A stretch of 64,000 nt of DNA from Archaeoglobaceae archaeon (GCA_027064525.1 JAMOPJ010000008.1:62001-126000), one strand, 5' to 3'. Positions 23,905-32,456 are shown, counted from the first letter of the stretch. Program-made: numbers and translations. The notes: generated by a model from the sequence alone, not told the origin.

Positions 23905-25212
23905 ATGGCGCTGGAAGCTTTGAAAGATGTAATAAAGAAGATTACACGATCATCCACGATCGACAAAAAGTTTGTTGAGGAGATAGTTAGAGATATTCAA
24001 AGAGCTTTGATTAAAGCTGACGTTAACGTTAGGCACGTTAAAGAGATAACCGATGCGATAAAGAAGAGAGCTTTGAGCGAGGATATAATCCATGGATTAA
24101 ATCCGAGGGAGCACATAATCAAGATCGTTTACGAAGAGTTGATGCGTGGGATCGGCGAGGGACTCGAAATCCCGCTGAAGAAATCGAAGATCATGCTCGT
24201 TGGACTTCAGGGGAGTGGTAAAACCACTACAACTGCAAAGCTGGCCAAATACTTCAAAGATAAGGGTTTGAGAACAGCCGTAGTGTGTGCGGACACTTGG
24301 AGACCAGCCGCTTACGAACAGCTGAGGCAGTTGGCCGAAGCTTACAAGATAGCGTTCTACGGCGAGAAGGAGACAAAGGATGCAGTTCAAATAGTCAAAA
24401 ACGCCCTCCAAAATCTCAGGGATTACGACATGATAATAATCGACACCGCCGGAAGGCACGCCTTGGAGAAGGAGCTCATAGACGAGATGATTGAGATAGC
24501 GAAGGTTGCGAATCCCGATTACAAGCTTCTGGTTTTGGACGCTGCGATAGGTCAACTTGCGAGTAAGCAGGCTAAGGCCTTCCACGAGGCGATAGGCATA
24601 GACGGCATAATCATAACGAAGTTCGATGGAACCGCTAAGGGTGGTGGCGCTCTTTCAGCTGCAAGGGAGATCGGAATTCCCATAGCGTTCATCGGAACCG
24701 GTGAGAAGGTCGAAGACTTCGAAAAGTTCGATCCTGCAGGATTCGTTTCAAGGCTGTTGGGAATGGGAGACATAAGGGCGTTGCTTGAAAAGATCGAGAG
24801 GGTAACGAAGGAGGATGAATTGGATCCGGAAAAGTTCCTCAAGGGGACATTCACGCTCAAGGATATCTACAAGCAGATAGAAGCTATGCAGAAGATGGGC
24901 CCGATTAGCAAAATCTTCGAGCTACTTCCGTTCGGTTTAAGCCTGAAGGTGGATGAGAACGTCATGGAGATGACTCAAGAGAAGATGAAGAAGTTCAAGG
25001 TTATAATGGATTCCATGACCGAGGAGGAGTTGCTTAACCCCAAGATAATCGACTCCTCGAGGATAAGGAGAATAGCGATAGGGAGCGGAACTACTCCGCA
25101 AGATGTGAAGGAATTGCTGAGATACTACAAGACGATGAAGAACGTCATGAAAAAGATGAAGAAGCTTGAAAAGGGAAGATTGCCCTTCAAGTTGCCAAAG
25201 TTAGGGTTCTGA
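23905..25212 (+). CDS. srp54: Signal recognition particle 54 kDa protein
   Basis: GTPase subunit of SRP, 435 residues. The N domain is helical (about 1-95). G1 is GLQGSGKTT (100-108), DTAGR is G3, TKFDGTAKGGGALS is G4 and G5-side, and FIGTGEKVEDFEKFDP follows. The methionine-rich M domain (about 300-435) ends in a basic tail KKMKKLEKGRLPFKLPK. It binds signal peptides and 7S RNA and docks to FtsY. A TATA-like TTATATCTT (about 23874-23882) lies about 25 bases before the ATG. The next gene overlaps it by one base. Confidence 0.97.
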   Translation: MALEALKDVIKKITRSSTIDKKFVEEIVRDIQRALIKADVNVRHVKEITDAIKKRALSEDIIHGLNPREHIIKIVYEELMRGIGEGLEIPLKKSKIMLVGLQGSGKTTTTAKLAKYFKDKGLRTAVVCADTWRPAAYEQLRQLAEAYKIAFYGEKETKDAVQIVKNALQNLRDYDMIIIDTAGRHALEKELIDEMIEIAKVANPDYKLLVLDAAIGQLASKQAKAFHEAIGIDGIIITKFDGTAKGGGALSAAREIGIPIAFIGTGEKVEDFEKFDPAGFVSRLLGMGDIRALLEKIERVTKEDELDPEKFLKGTFTLKDIYKQIEAMQKMGPISKIFELLPFGLSLKVDENVMEMTQEKMKKFKVIMDSMTEEELLNPKIIDSSRIRRIAIGSGTTPQDVKELLRYYKTMKNVMKKMKKLEKGRLPFKLPKLGF

Positions 25213-26045
25213 TGAAGGTTCTTATAGTCGGATTGCTACCCTTCGACTCGGGCAAGACCAGCTTGGCACTCTCTTTGATCGCCGAAGCTTTGGATAGAGG
25301 AATAGATATCGGCGTAGTCAAGCCAATAACGGCATTCAGCGGGTGGTATCAATATTCGAGCGTTCAGAGAAGCATGAAATTCGGAAAGCTCGTTGGAGAA
25401 GACATATACAGACTTCACAGCCATGCCAGAAGTGAAGATCCGATAGAGCTCGAAAGTCCCGTCGTTCTGATGCACATGCCACCTGATCCCGATAGGGTCG
25501 ACTGGCAGAGCTCGTTTTATACAGCCCTCAATCTGAATGAGCAGATAATAACCCTGAGAATTACCGATCCTAACGGAACGAATCACTACTACCTTCCGGC
25601 AAACCTGGGAAGACTTACGGGTGTTATGAGAGATCTGGCGTTAAAACTGATAGAATCACTTAAGCCTGCTCCAAAGGAGATCCACGACGTAGACGACATC
25701 CTTCTTAACTTGGGCAAGTTCGCCGACGGTAGCGTAGAGTTGATCTCTTCCAACCACGAGATAACAATCGTAGAATCCTACAACAACGCATCTGCTCCAA
25801 CTCAGAGCTCCCTAAAAGCAGATATAGTTCTGATGGTAGCCCCCTCCAAAGTTGCGATATACAACGGAGAGAGATACAGAAAAGCTGTTGAACTTCTTCT
25901 AAAACCTCCTTGGCTGATTTCAAGCGAGGAAGTTGCGTCTTTGCTCAAACCGATAAAGACCATTGAAACTAAGCCAACAATAGATAAGAGTGGAGCTTGG
26001 GCTGAAGGTTTGCTCGATGAGACGTTGAGGTTTGGGAAGTTATAG
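25212..26045 (+). CDS. P-loop NTPase of unknown role
   Basis: A 277-residue protein starting VLIVGLLPFDSGKTSLALSLI, a P-loop-like GxxxxxSGKTS with an insertion that looks like the archaeal predicted ATPase/GTPase family linked to KTI12 or dethiobiotin-synthetase-like folds. The GIDIGVVKPITAFSGW stretch resembles the substrate-binding loop after Walker A in that fold. No reliable function is known. The ATG overlaps the srp54 stop (TGATG), and the gene converges with the CdhB paralogue by 6 bases. Confidence 0.6.
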   Translation: MKVLIVGLLPFDSGKTSLALSLIAEALDRGIDIGVVKPITAFSGWYQYSSVQRSMKFGKLVGEDIYRLHSHARSEDPIELESPVVLMHMPPDPDRVDWQSSFYTALNLNEQIITLRITDPNGTNHYYLPANLGRLTGVMRDLALKLIESLKPAPKEIHDVDDILLNLGKFADGSVELISSNHEITIVESYNNASAPTQSSLKADIVLMVAPSKVAIYNGERYRKAVELLLKPPWLISSEEVASLLKPIKTIETKPTIDKSGAWAEGLLDETLRFGKL

Positions 26046-26756
26046 ATTCTCCAATACTTCTTCCAACGCTTTGTAGTATATCTCCCCGCCCTTTTTGAAC
26101 TCTATCGCATCGTATGGGCAGGAATCCGCACAGAAAACGTATTCACATTCCCTACAAAATCTCGCATCGACTACGAGCTTTCTTCCGTTGCTAACTATGG
26201 ACTGACACTCTATCGCATTATAGGGGCAGACTATGACACAGTTTCCGCATCCAATGCAAAGCTCTTCTCTAACGATCAGAGCGAAGTCTGTAAGGCTATA
26301 TTTGGCGTTCGGCTGATAGAACTCGTCTATGCTAACTGTGGTAATATCTGAGAAGTGCTTCAATGCTGAGAGCATTCTCGAAAGGTAAGCTGGCGTAAAT
26401 CCCATGAAAAGGACGAGATCATAACTACCTCTCCCATCGAATCCCATCCAAGACTCATCCAGTAGATACTGGGTCAGATAGTGAAGAGATCTTGAAGCAA
26501 AGATCGGCTTGGCACCATTCTCAATTAGTGGCTTGCTCGAAGCTCCGGTGGCGATGATCGGAATCCCCTTTTTTTGGAATCTAATGGCATAATGGACCAG
26601 TTTCCCATCTTCAAGTAGCTTACCGCCAGTGATTAAAACGGGTCTCCTCGCCGACCTTATCAGATCCGCGATGACCTTGGGTTCAACAGCAAATCCCTCT
26701 CTACACTGCCTATCCGATATTTCGTGCTTGGGAATGTAATACACTGTTTCGATCAT
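26040..26756 (-). CDS. CdhB-like protein with inserted 2[4Fe-4S] ferredoxin domain
   Basis: Protein of 238 residues. Residues about 28-158 follow the CdhB of this genome closely (RPVLITGGKLLEDG, SSKPLIENGAKP, YLTQYLLD, YLSRMLSALKHFS, then DEFYQPNAKYS). At residue 159 about 64 residues of a bacterial-type ferredoxin are inserted: Cys167-170-173-177 (CIGCGNCVIVCP) and Cys201-204-209-213. The CdhB C-terminal helix (YYKALEEVLENL) then resumes. The insertion is therefore internal, not a fused tail. No cdhA is adjacent. I infer an electron-transfer partner for a CODH or another Ni/Fe oxidoreductase. Confidence 0.82.
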   Translation of the reverse strand: MIETVYYIPKHEISDRQCREGFAVEPKVIADLIRSARRPVLITGGKLLEDGKLVHYAIRFQKKGIPIIATGASSKPLIENGAKPIFASRSLHYLTQYLLDESWMGFDGRGSYDLVLFMGFTPAYLSRMLSALKHFSDITTVSIDEFYQPNAKYSLTDFALIVREELCIGCGNCVIVCPYNAIECQSIVSNGRKLVVDARFCRECEYVFCADSCPYDAIEFKKGGEIYYKALEEVLENL

Positions 26757-26882
26757 TCACAACCCCTCTTACTGAATCGATCTGCAGTCACACCATTTGA
26801 TATCGATATTCGGAATCTTAGTTAAATTTCTTGATTAATCATTGACAAAAATCAAAATAAAAACCTTTCGGAGAGTCTAAAA

Positions 26883-27446
26883 GTGTGGTTCGATTTTAAA
26901 AGGAGAAAACTCGAAGGCTACATCAAAGCAAAAGAGCGTGGGGAAGTGGATGAAGACATAATTCCGTTGCTCGATCTCATAAATTCGTTCGAATGTTACG
27001 TAACCCTTTCGAGCTGTTCTGGAAGGATTGCCGTTATGGACATGCCAGAGTTTGGAGATAAGGTTGAATCGGTATTCTTGGGTAAATGGCATCGTTGCGT
27101 GAGCTTTGAGGAAGTTTTTGAGGCTGTGAAATTGGGAAAACAGACCACTTGGCTCATAATGTTCCCTCCGATCATCCACGTAGCTTGTAGGGACTTAGAA
27201 TCTGCAGAAAGGCTAATGAAAGTTGCAAACAACTCTGGACTAAGAAGGAGCGGTTTGATATCGCTCAGGCATAACGTCGTAGAGATAAACGCCCTCGAAA
27301 GGCTTGAGGCGCCGGTAGCTGTAAAAGGAAGGCTTGTAGTTGGGATTGAGGGACTTAGGGTTATGGTCGATTTTGCAAACAAGAAGCTTGAAAGGAGTAA
27401 GGATAAGCTCAGGAGGTTTTACGACTCGCTTCGAGAGCTTCGATGA
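26883..27446 (+). CDS. taw3: tRNA wybutosine-synthesis methyltransferase Taw3
   Basis: A 187-residue member of the TYW3/Taw3 family, which N4-methylates the imG precursor on tRNA-Phe G37. Typical segments are the N-terminal FDFKRRKLEGYIKAKERGEVDE, the TLSSCSGRIAVMDMPEFGDK block, FPPIIHVACRDLESAERLM and LRRSGLISLRHNVVEIN. The GTG at 26883 is the frame-supported start. It overlaps the convergent M50-CBS gene by 38 bases. The wyosine enzyme Taw1 is encoded at 45379. Confidence 0.9.
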   Translation: MWFDFKRRKLEGYIKAKERGEVDEDIIPLLDLINSFECYVTLSSCSGRIAVMDMPEFGDKVESVFLGKWHRCVSFEEVFEAVKLGKQTTWLIMFPPIIHVACRDLESAERLMKVANNSGLRRSGLISLRHNVVEINALERLEAPVAVKGRLVVGIEGLRVMVDFANKKLERSKDKLRRFYDSLRELR

Positions 27447-28473
27447 TCTCAAGAACTCTGACGACATCACTTCTTGAAACTATCCCTACTAGTCTACCGT
27501 TCTCAACAACTGGCAGTCTTCCGATTCCTTTTTCGCTCATGATTTTCAGGGCTTTGAATGCGTTCTCGTCTGGGGATATCGTAACGATTCTCCTACTCAT
27601 CACTCTCTCGACAATCTCATCCCCGTTGGCGTTTATGACATCTTTCAGTGTTACTATGCCAACGAGAACGCCATCCTTAACCACAGGATAACCGAGATGC
27701 TTGTGCTTCAGCATCAGAGCGATTATGTCTCTAACCTTGGTTTCGGGAGTTACGTAGATCGGATTCGGAGTCATTATGTCCCTGACTTTAAATCTCGCAA
27801 GCAAACCTTCGATTGTGATGAGCTTTTCCTCTTCGCTGGCTCCGATGTATATGAATAGCGCGATTAGAATCAGCCACCAGCTTACGAATATTCCAAAGAT
27901 GGCCATTAAGATGGCCAAAAACTTTCCTATTTCAGCGGAAACCTTCGTCGCTTTGACGAAACCCATTTTCCGAGCGAGAATACTTCTCAGAATCCTTCCA
28001 CCGTCCATGGGGAATGCGGGGATGAGGTTGAACAGACCCAGTATGAGGTTGAAGTATCCCAAGAGAAAGAAGAACTGTTTGTGCAATGGTGTGGCCAAAA
28101 AACTGATCAAAGCGATGGACAAACTTGCCATAGGTCCAGCTAAAGCCATTAAAAACTCCTTCTTCGGTTCTCTGGGTATGTTTTCGATTAAAGCAACACC
28201 TCCGAATATGAAAAGAACTATTCCTCTAACCTTCGCCCCAAACCTCATCGCAACGAGAGAATGGCTGAGCTCATGAATGAGGATGCAAACAAAGACCAGA
28301 ATAGCTGTTAATATCGATAGGACGATCCTCTCAACACCCACCAAGTTCGAAAATCCGAAGGGAGGGGGATTCACATAAAGGGCATAGGTTAGAAAGGCTA
28401 AGATGAACAGCAGGCTGAAGTGGACGCTGATGTCGATTCCGAAGATTTTGCAGATCTTAAAAGATTGCTTCAT
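27409..28473 (-). CDS. Site-2 protease (M50) with paired CBS domains
   Basis: Intramembrane zinc metalloprotease of 354 residues. HELSHSLVAMRFG carries HExxH (about residues 65-80), and AFPMDGGRILRS has the third zinc ligand Asp. The N-terminal half has about five to six membrane segments. The last 130 residues are two CBS domains (VRDIMTPNPIYVTPETKVRD and VERVMSRRIVTISPDENA), likely sensing adenine nucleotides. Similar archaeal S2P proteins cleave regulators in the membrane. It is divergent from the methyltransferase at 28522. Confidence 0.9.
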   Translation of the reverse strand: MKQSFKICKIFGIDISVHFSLLFILAFLTYALYVNPPPFGFSNLVGVERIVLSILTAILVFVCILIHELSHSLVAMRFGAKVRGIVLFIFGGVALIENIPREPKKEFLMALAGPMASLSIALISFLATPLHKQFFFLLGYFNLILGLFNLIPAFPMDGGRILRSILARKMGFVKATKVSAEIGKFLAILMAIFGIFVSWWLILIALFIYIGASEEEKLITIEGLLARFKVRDIMTPNPIYVTPETKVRDIIALMLKHKHLGYPVVKDGVLVGIVTLKDVINANGDEIVERVMSRRIVTISPDENAFKALKIMSEKGIGRLPVVENGRLVGIVSRSDVVRVLEIIEALEASRKTS

Positions 28474-28521
28474 AATCTCATGTTCTCGCTAAAAACTTAA
28501 ATTTGACGACCTAAATTCTCT

Positions 28522-29046
28522 ATGCCCCACAGATTCGATCCCAAACACTGGCGAATCCTCGAATCGGAATGGAGGAAAAAGATTTTGCCAGTCGAACCTC
28601 TTATAAAGAAGCTTGAGAGCTTGCCAAAGAGGGACGTTGCGTTCGATATAGGAGCCGGAACCGGATACTTCACAGTTCACTTGGCAAAGCTTTTCAGAAA
28701 GGTGTATGCGGTGGAGGTTAATCTGGAGATGGCTAAGATCTTGGCATCTAAGGGTTTGAAGAATGTGGGGATAATAATTTCCGAAAAACCTCCTGAAATT
28801 GACTTCAAAATAGACTTCGTTCTGTTTGCCGACTCACTGCATGAAATCGATTGTAGGGAGGAATACGTTGAGTGGTGCTGTAAGCATGCAGACAGCGTTG
28901 CTGTAATCGATTGGAAAAAGGATTGCGAGTTCGGCCCACCCGATAGGCTCGATGAAGGATACGTGAAGAGTTTGCTCGAAAGGTGCTTTGATGTTGAGAA
29001 TATAGATGCCTACGAGTGCCACTTCTTCTTATTCGGAACCCGATAG
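28522..29046 (+). CDS. Class I SAM-dependent methyltransferase
   Basis: A 174-residue protein with motif I VAFDIGAGTGYFTVHLAKLF (about 39-58), VYAVEVNLEMAKIL (motif II acid) and DFVLFADSLHEIDC. Small members of this type include Menaquinone/UbiE-like and toxic-metal methyltransferases; the target is not clear. The N-terminus PHRFDPKHWRILESEWRKK resembles archaeal members that start with a short basic segment. The 3' end overlaps the frameshifted Fe-S gene by 18 bases. Confidence 0.8.
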   Translation: MPHRFDPKHWRILESEWRKKILPVEPLIKKLESLPKRDVAFDIGAGTGYFTVHLAKLFRKVYAVEVNLEMAKILASKGLKNVGIIISEKPPEIDFKIDFVLFADSLHEIDCREEYVEWCCKHADSVAVIDWKKDCEFGPPDRLDEGYVKSLLERCFDVENIDAYECHFFLFGTR

Positions 29047-29569
29047 GAATCTCCCAATGAACTCAGGATCTCTTCTCCAAACCGGTTTTATTCCGTAATC
29101 CCTCCTAAGCCTCAGCGGAACGCAACAACACGGACAGCAGTTACATATGACGTAAACGTCACCTCTACACTTGATAAGGGTCTGAATTAGCCCTCTCTTG
29201 CTACACTCGTCTATTATCTGCTTAGCTTTTTCTCTGTCTATTTCAACGTATTCGTCTTTCCGTGAATATATCGTATCCAACTCCAATGACTATGTCCGTC
29301 CTTATGGGATTGTCGCAGTTTCTGAAGACCTTTCTACACTTGCAATCTCCCACGGCGATCTTGTCAACGGCGTCCAATATCATCTTCGCCTCATCCGGCG
29401 TCAATATGTATGCGTAATGCTGGGTCGTTGCGAACCAGTTTATGAACGCCTTTACAAATCTGCCAACGACTGGAATCTTCGTAAGTTTTGCTCCGAACAT
29501 GTAGAACCGGACGACAAACTCCTGCTTTGAGCTGTAAAACCTCAGTGCGTGATGCATGGCTATCGCCAC
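29029..29569 (-). pseudogene. Fe-S cluster protein split by a frameshift
   Basis: Two minus-strand frames overlap at 29243-29286 and appear to be one broken gene. The first (29243-29569) encodes 108 residues ending GDCKCRKVFRNCDNPIRTD, VIGVGYDIFT, and then runs into another frame. The second (29029-29286) continues with KDEYVEIDREKAKQIIDEC, GLIQTLIKCRGDVYVICNCC and PCCCVPLRLRRDYGI. The halves make a coherent protein if one or two bases near GGAAAGACGAA (about 29255-29266) are restored. Possibilities are a real mutation, an assembly error or a programmed frameshift. It is the last gene of the Mrp-type operon. Confidence 0.7.
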
Positions 29570-29590
29570 GAGTTCTGATGAGAAAATAAA

Positions 29591-30358
29591 TTATAGGGGG
29601 AAGAATTCGAAGTAATCCAAATCGTAAGCTTCTATCTTCCCCGAATCCGCAAGCTTTGTCAGATTCGGATCGATCGGGATTTCGACGAAGAACGGGATCC
29701 TATACTTTGCTGAGAGCTCTCCTCCCTTACCTTTTCCGAAGATGTATTCTCTATGCCCACACTGGGGACATTCGTAGTAACTCATGTTTTCTACAAGCCC
29801 AACAACCGCTGTTTCGAGGCTTTCAGCCATCTTTATCGACTTCTCTACAATCATCGCCGTCAAATCTTGTGGTGCTGTCACAACAACAACACCCTCAGGC
29901 TTAACTTCCTGAAGGACGGTCAGCGGAGCATCTCCAGTTCCGGGTGGGAGGTCGAATAGCAAATAGTCAAGCTCGCCCCAGTCCGTTCTGCCCAAGAAGT
30001 CTCTCATAACTCCCGCAATTAGCGGACCTCTCCAGATTACCGGGCTCTCTCTGGAGGGCAGGAAGAACTGAATGGACATTATCCTTATCCCGTATCTATC
30101 ACTATAGACGGGCTCGATGCCCTCTTCTCTGAGCATCGGTCTCTTTCTCTCAACGCCGAATATCTTTGGAATGCTTGGCCCCAAGAAGTCCGCATCGAAG
30201 ATTCCAACGCTGTGTCCTTTCTTAGCGAAGTGTATCGCGAGCAGAGCCGTTACAGTGCTCTTTCCTACTCCTCCCTTTCCACTCATTATCGCAAGCTTGC
30301 ACTTTATCTTTTCGAGCCTCTTCTTGATGTCCTCATCCGTAACCCTCTGTTTCATCAT
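29591..30358 (-). CDS. Mrp/ApbC-type P-loop ATPase
   Basis: Fe-S cluster carrier ATPase of about 255 residues. CKLAIMSGKGGVGKSTVTALLAIHF is the deviant Walker A, DADFLGPSIPKIFG and DLPPGTGDAPLTVLQ are the Mrp/NBP35 signatures, and the C-terminal region has the CPQCGH pair that bridges a [4Fe-4S] cluster in the dimer. It would deliver clusters to apo-proteins. I chose ATG 30358, giving the ATGA overlap with the upstream gene; ATG 30364 is also possible. It belongs to a minus-strand operon starting with a NifX-like gene. Confidence 0.88.
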   Translation of the reverse strand: MMKQRVTDEDIKKRLEKIKCKLAIMSGKGGVGKSTVTALLAIHFAKKGHSVGIFDADFLGPSIPKIFGVERKRPMLREEGIEPVYSDRYGIRIMSIQFFLPSRESPVIWRGPLIAGVMRDFLGRTDWGELDYLLFDLPPGTGDAPLTVLQEVKPEGVVVVTAPQDLTAMIVEKSIKMAESLETAVVGLVENMSYYECPQCGHREYIFGKGKGGELSAKYRIPFFVEIPIDPNLTKLADSGKIEAYDLDYFEFFPL

Positions 30359-31200
30359 AACCATCCCTCCTCCAAGTTTTTCCAAATTCTCACTATCTCT
30401 TCCCCAGCCTTTCCCTTAAAAGGAAGCTTGAGCTGGGCTATCTGCTTCGGTATATCCTCATCGAACGGAATCCTTCCGACTATTTCAATGTTGTTGCTTT
30501 CGCAGAACTCTTCGATCTTGGCTGTAACATCCAAATTAAGATCGAACTTGTTTATCGCAACGAGCGGTTCAATTTTGAAGTGCCTTGCGAGCTCAATCAC
30601 TCTAACCATGTCGTTCAAACCGGAGAGAGTTGGCTCAGCAACGACCAAAGCGATACTCGCTCCCGCGAGGGAAGCTATTACCGGACAGCCTATTCCAGCC
30701 GCTCCGTCTAAGATGAGCAGATCAATTCCATTCTCCTCAGCAATTTTCTTTGCGATATTCCTAACCTCATTGACGAGCTTACCGCTGTTTTCCTCTCCGG
30801 GATAGAGCAAAGCATAGACAAAATCTCCGAATTTTGTCTTCGTGATGTATATCTCTCCCCTCTTTTCCGCAACCATCTCAATAGCCTTCTCCGGACAGGC
30901 TCTGTAGCAGAATCCGCAGCCCTCACACCTTACCTCGTCGATTTTGAAATCTTTTATCGCATCGAACCTGCAGAGATCCTCGCAGAGTCCGCACTGACTG
31001 CATTTCTCTTCGATTATCTTGGCCTTTTTCATCCCTTCGAACGGAATCGTTTCCACTATTTCGGGCTTTAGCAGTATGTGCAGATTCGGAGCGTCGACAT
31101 CGCAGTCCGCTACGACTGCATTTGCAAGAGTTGCGAACATCGCTGTGACCGTCGTTTTCCCTGCTCCTCCCTTACCGCTTATAACCGTAACCTGCTTCAT
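30355..31200 (-). CDS. MinD-type ATPase with inserted ferredoxin domain (copy A)
   Basis: A 281-residue SIMIBI ATPase. Walker A is ISGKGGAGKTTVTAMFA at the N-terminus. Two Cys clusters follow (CSQCGLCEDLCRF and CEGCGFCYRACPEKAIEM, about residues 63-110), a ferredoxin-like insertion inside the ATPase fold. The DGAAGIGCPVIASLAGA segment and VAINKFDL close the nucleotide site. Paralogues occur next to Mrp and radical or nitrogenase-cofactor proteins. The physiological partner is unknown. It overlaps genes on both sides, so translation is coupled. Confidence 0.87.
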   Translation of the reverse strand: MKQVTVISGKGGAGKTTVTAMFATLANAVVADCDVDAPNLHILLKPEIVETIPFEGMKKAKIIEEKCSQCGLCEDLCRFDAIKDFKIDEVRCEGCGFCYRACPEKAIEMVAEKRGEIYITKTKFGDFVYALLYPGEENSGKLVNEVRNIAKKIAEENGIDLLILDGAAGIGCPVIASLAGASIALVVAEPTLSGLNDMVRVIELARHFKIEPLVAINKFDLNLDVTAKIEEFCESNNIEIVGRIPFDEDIPKQIAQLKLPFKGKAGEEIVRIWKNLEEGWL

Positions 31201-31985
31201 AGCGACACCGCCCTATCGTAGATCTCCTTAAACAAATCCTCGTAATCAAACAACAGCTCTCCTCTTGAATATTTCTCCGCGATCTCCCTGCTGAACGGTA
31301 TCTTACCCAGAATCGGTGCTTGGATCTTGCTCTCGATGTCGAAAGGCAATCCGTGCTTGTTTATCACGACTCCAAACTTTTTGTCGAGCTTCTTCATAAC
31401 CCCCATCGCAAGCTTCAGATCGTGATAGCTGAAAGGTGTAGGCTCGCATACGAGTATGCATACATCCGCATCGAGCACGCTCTCGACGAAGGGGCATGAT
31501 GTTCCGGGCGGGCAGTCGATTATTGCCTTCTTGCCCATCTTCCTCTTTACGGCCCTCATCAGCGGAGTGGGCATAGCCTCGCCAATCTCAAGCAGACCGT
31601 AGGTGAGCTTTATGTCGGAGCTAATTTCCACAATCTTTCCAATCGGCTTATCAACCTCTTCAATCGCATTTCTTGGACAGAAGTATGAGCAAGCTCCACA
31701 GCTGTGGCAGAGCTCTGGGAAGGTGTATGCCTTATCCTTTAGCACGACTATCGCGTTGTATTCACAAACGTCTCTGCAGATCCCGCAGAAGTCGCACTTC
31801 TCTTCATCTATCTTTGGAATTTTTCTGTAAACTGTCTCCTCCTTGCTTTCGCCTTTTATGAAGATGTGATCGTTTGGCTCTTCTACATCCAAATCGAAGA
31901 GGTCTATGCCATTGAAGTAGGCCAAATTTACTGCCACAGTCGTCTTTCCAGTTCCACCTTTGCCCGAAGCCACCGCAATCCTCAT
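31197..31985 (-). CDS. MinD-type ATPase with inserted ferredoxin domain (copy B)
   Basis: A 262-residue paralogue of the next gene. VASGKGGTGKTTVAVNLAYF is the Walker A; CDFCGICRDVCEYNAI and CHSCGACSYFCPRNAIEE are the two ferredoxin motifs at about 60-110; DCPPGTSCPFVESVLDA marks the ATPase DxxPG region. The two copies probably form a heteromeric pair whose clusters face each other, by analogy with Mrp/NBP35 dimers; that is inference. The start ATG overlaps the upstream NifX-like gene by 4 bases. Confidence 0.87.
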   Translation of the reverse strand: MRIAVASGKGGTGKTTVAVNLAYFNGIDLFDLDVEEPNDHIFIKGESKEETVYRKIPKIDEEKCDFCGICRDVCEYNAIVVLKDKAYTFPELCHSCGACSYFCPRNAIEEVDKPIGKIVEISSDIKLTYGLLEIGEAMPTPLMRAVKRKMGKKAIIDCPPGTSCPFVESVLDADVCILVCEPTPFSYHDLKLAMGVMKKLDKKFGVVINKHGLPFDIESKIQAPILGKIPFSREIAEKYSRGELLFDYEDLFKEIYDRAVSL

Positions 31986-32365
31986 ACCGACCTCCTGTGT
32001 CTTCCAAACTTCGGATCTCCCGGAACCAAGATCTGCTCGAGCTCTCCCTTCAGAAACTTCTCTATCGCCTCGCTAACCTTCATACCACCAGCTCTGTAGA
32101 CCTTTATGCCAGCTGAGTTGAGAACCGAGAGAGCGTTCGGCCCAACGTTTCCCGTCAAAACGACCTCTACACCCTTGTCAGCCAAAAACTGCGAAACTGC
32201 TATTCCAGCTCCTCCACCTCTAACAGCATAATCGTTCCTCACTACTTCGATGGATTTTATCTCTCCATCTTCCACATCCACTATCGTGAAACTCACAGCC
32301 CTTCCAAAGACCTCCGAAACCTTGTCATCAAGCCCTCCGTTTGTCGTAGAGACTGCAATTCTCAT
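31982..32365 (-). CDS. NifX/NafY-like dinitrogenase iron-molybdenum cofactor-binding protein
   Basis: A 127-residue member of the DiNase_FeMo-co family (NifX, NafY, NifB C-terminal type). The N-terminus RIAVSTTNGGLDDKVSEVFGRA and the DKGVEVVLTGNVGPNALSVLNSAG stretch are characteristic. In organisms without nitrogenase, members bind Fe-S or metal clusters and often travel with MinD-Fd ATPases, as here. It is the first gene of the operon. A TATA-like ATTTAAAT (32389-32396) gives a nearly leaderless start, with a palindrome just upstream. Confidence 0.86.
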   Translation of the reverse strand: MRIAVSTTNGGLDDKVSEVFGRAVSFTIVDVEDGEIKSIEVVRNDYAVRGGGAGIAVSQFLADKGVEVVLTGNVGPNALSVLNSAGIKVYRAGGMKVSEAIEKFLKGELEQILVPGDPKFGRHRRSV

Positions 32366-32396
32366 GAAATCGAATAAGCTGGGACGATATTTAAAT

Positions 32397-32412
32397 TTTA
32401 GGCAAGCCTAAA
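32397..32412. promoter_or_regulatory. Palindromic operator-like site between divergent genes
   Basis: TTTAGGC-AA-GCCTAAA (32397-32412) has perfect 7-base arms and a 2-base spacer. It lies directly upstream of the minus-strand TATA-like element of the NifX operon (32389-32396) and upstream of a plus-strand TATA-like AGTTTAAAATT before the ACT gene. Its position suits a repressor or activator that controls one or both genes; the binding protein is unknown. Confidence 0.45.
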
Positions 32413-32456
32413 GTTTGCATAAGTTTAAAATTCTGAAAGGTTGAACGGTTTAGGCT

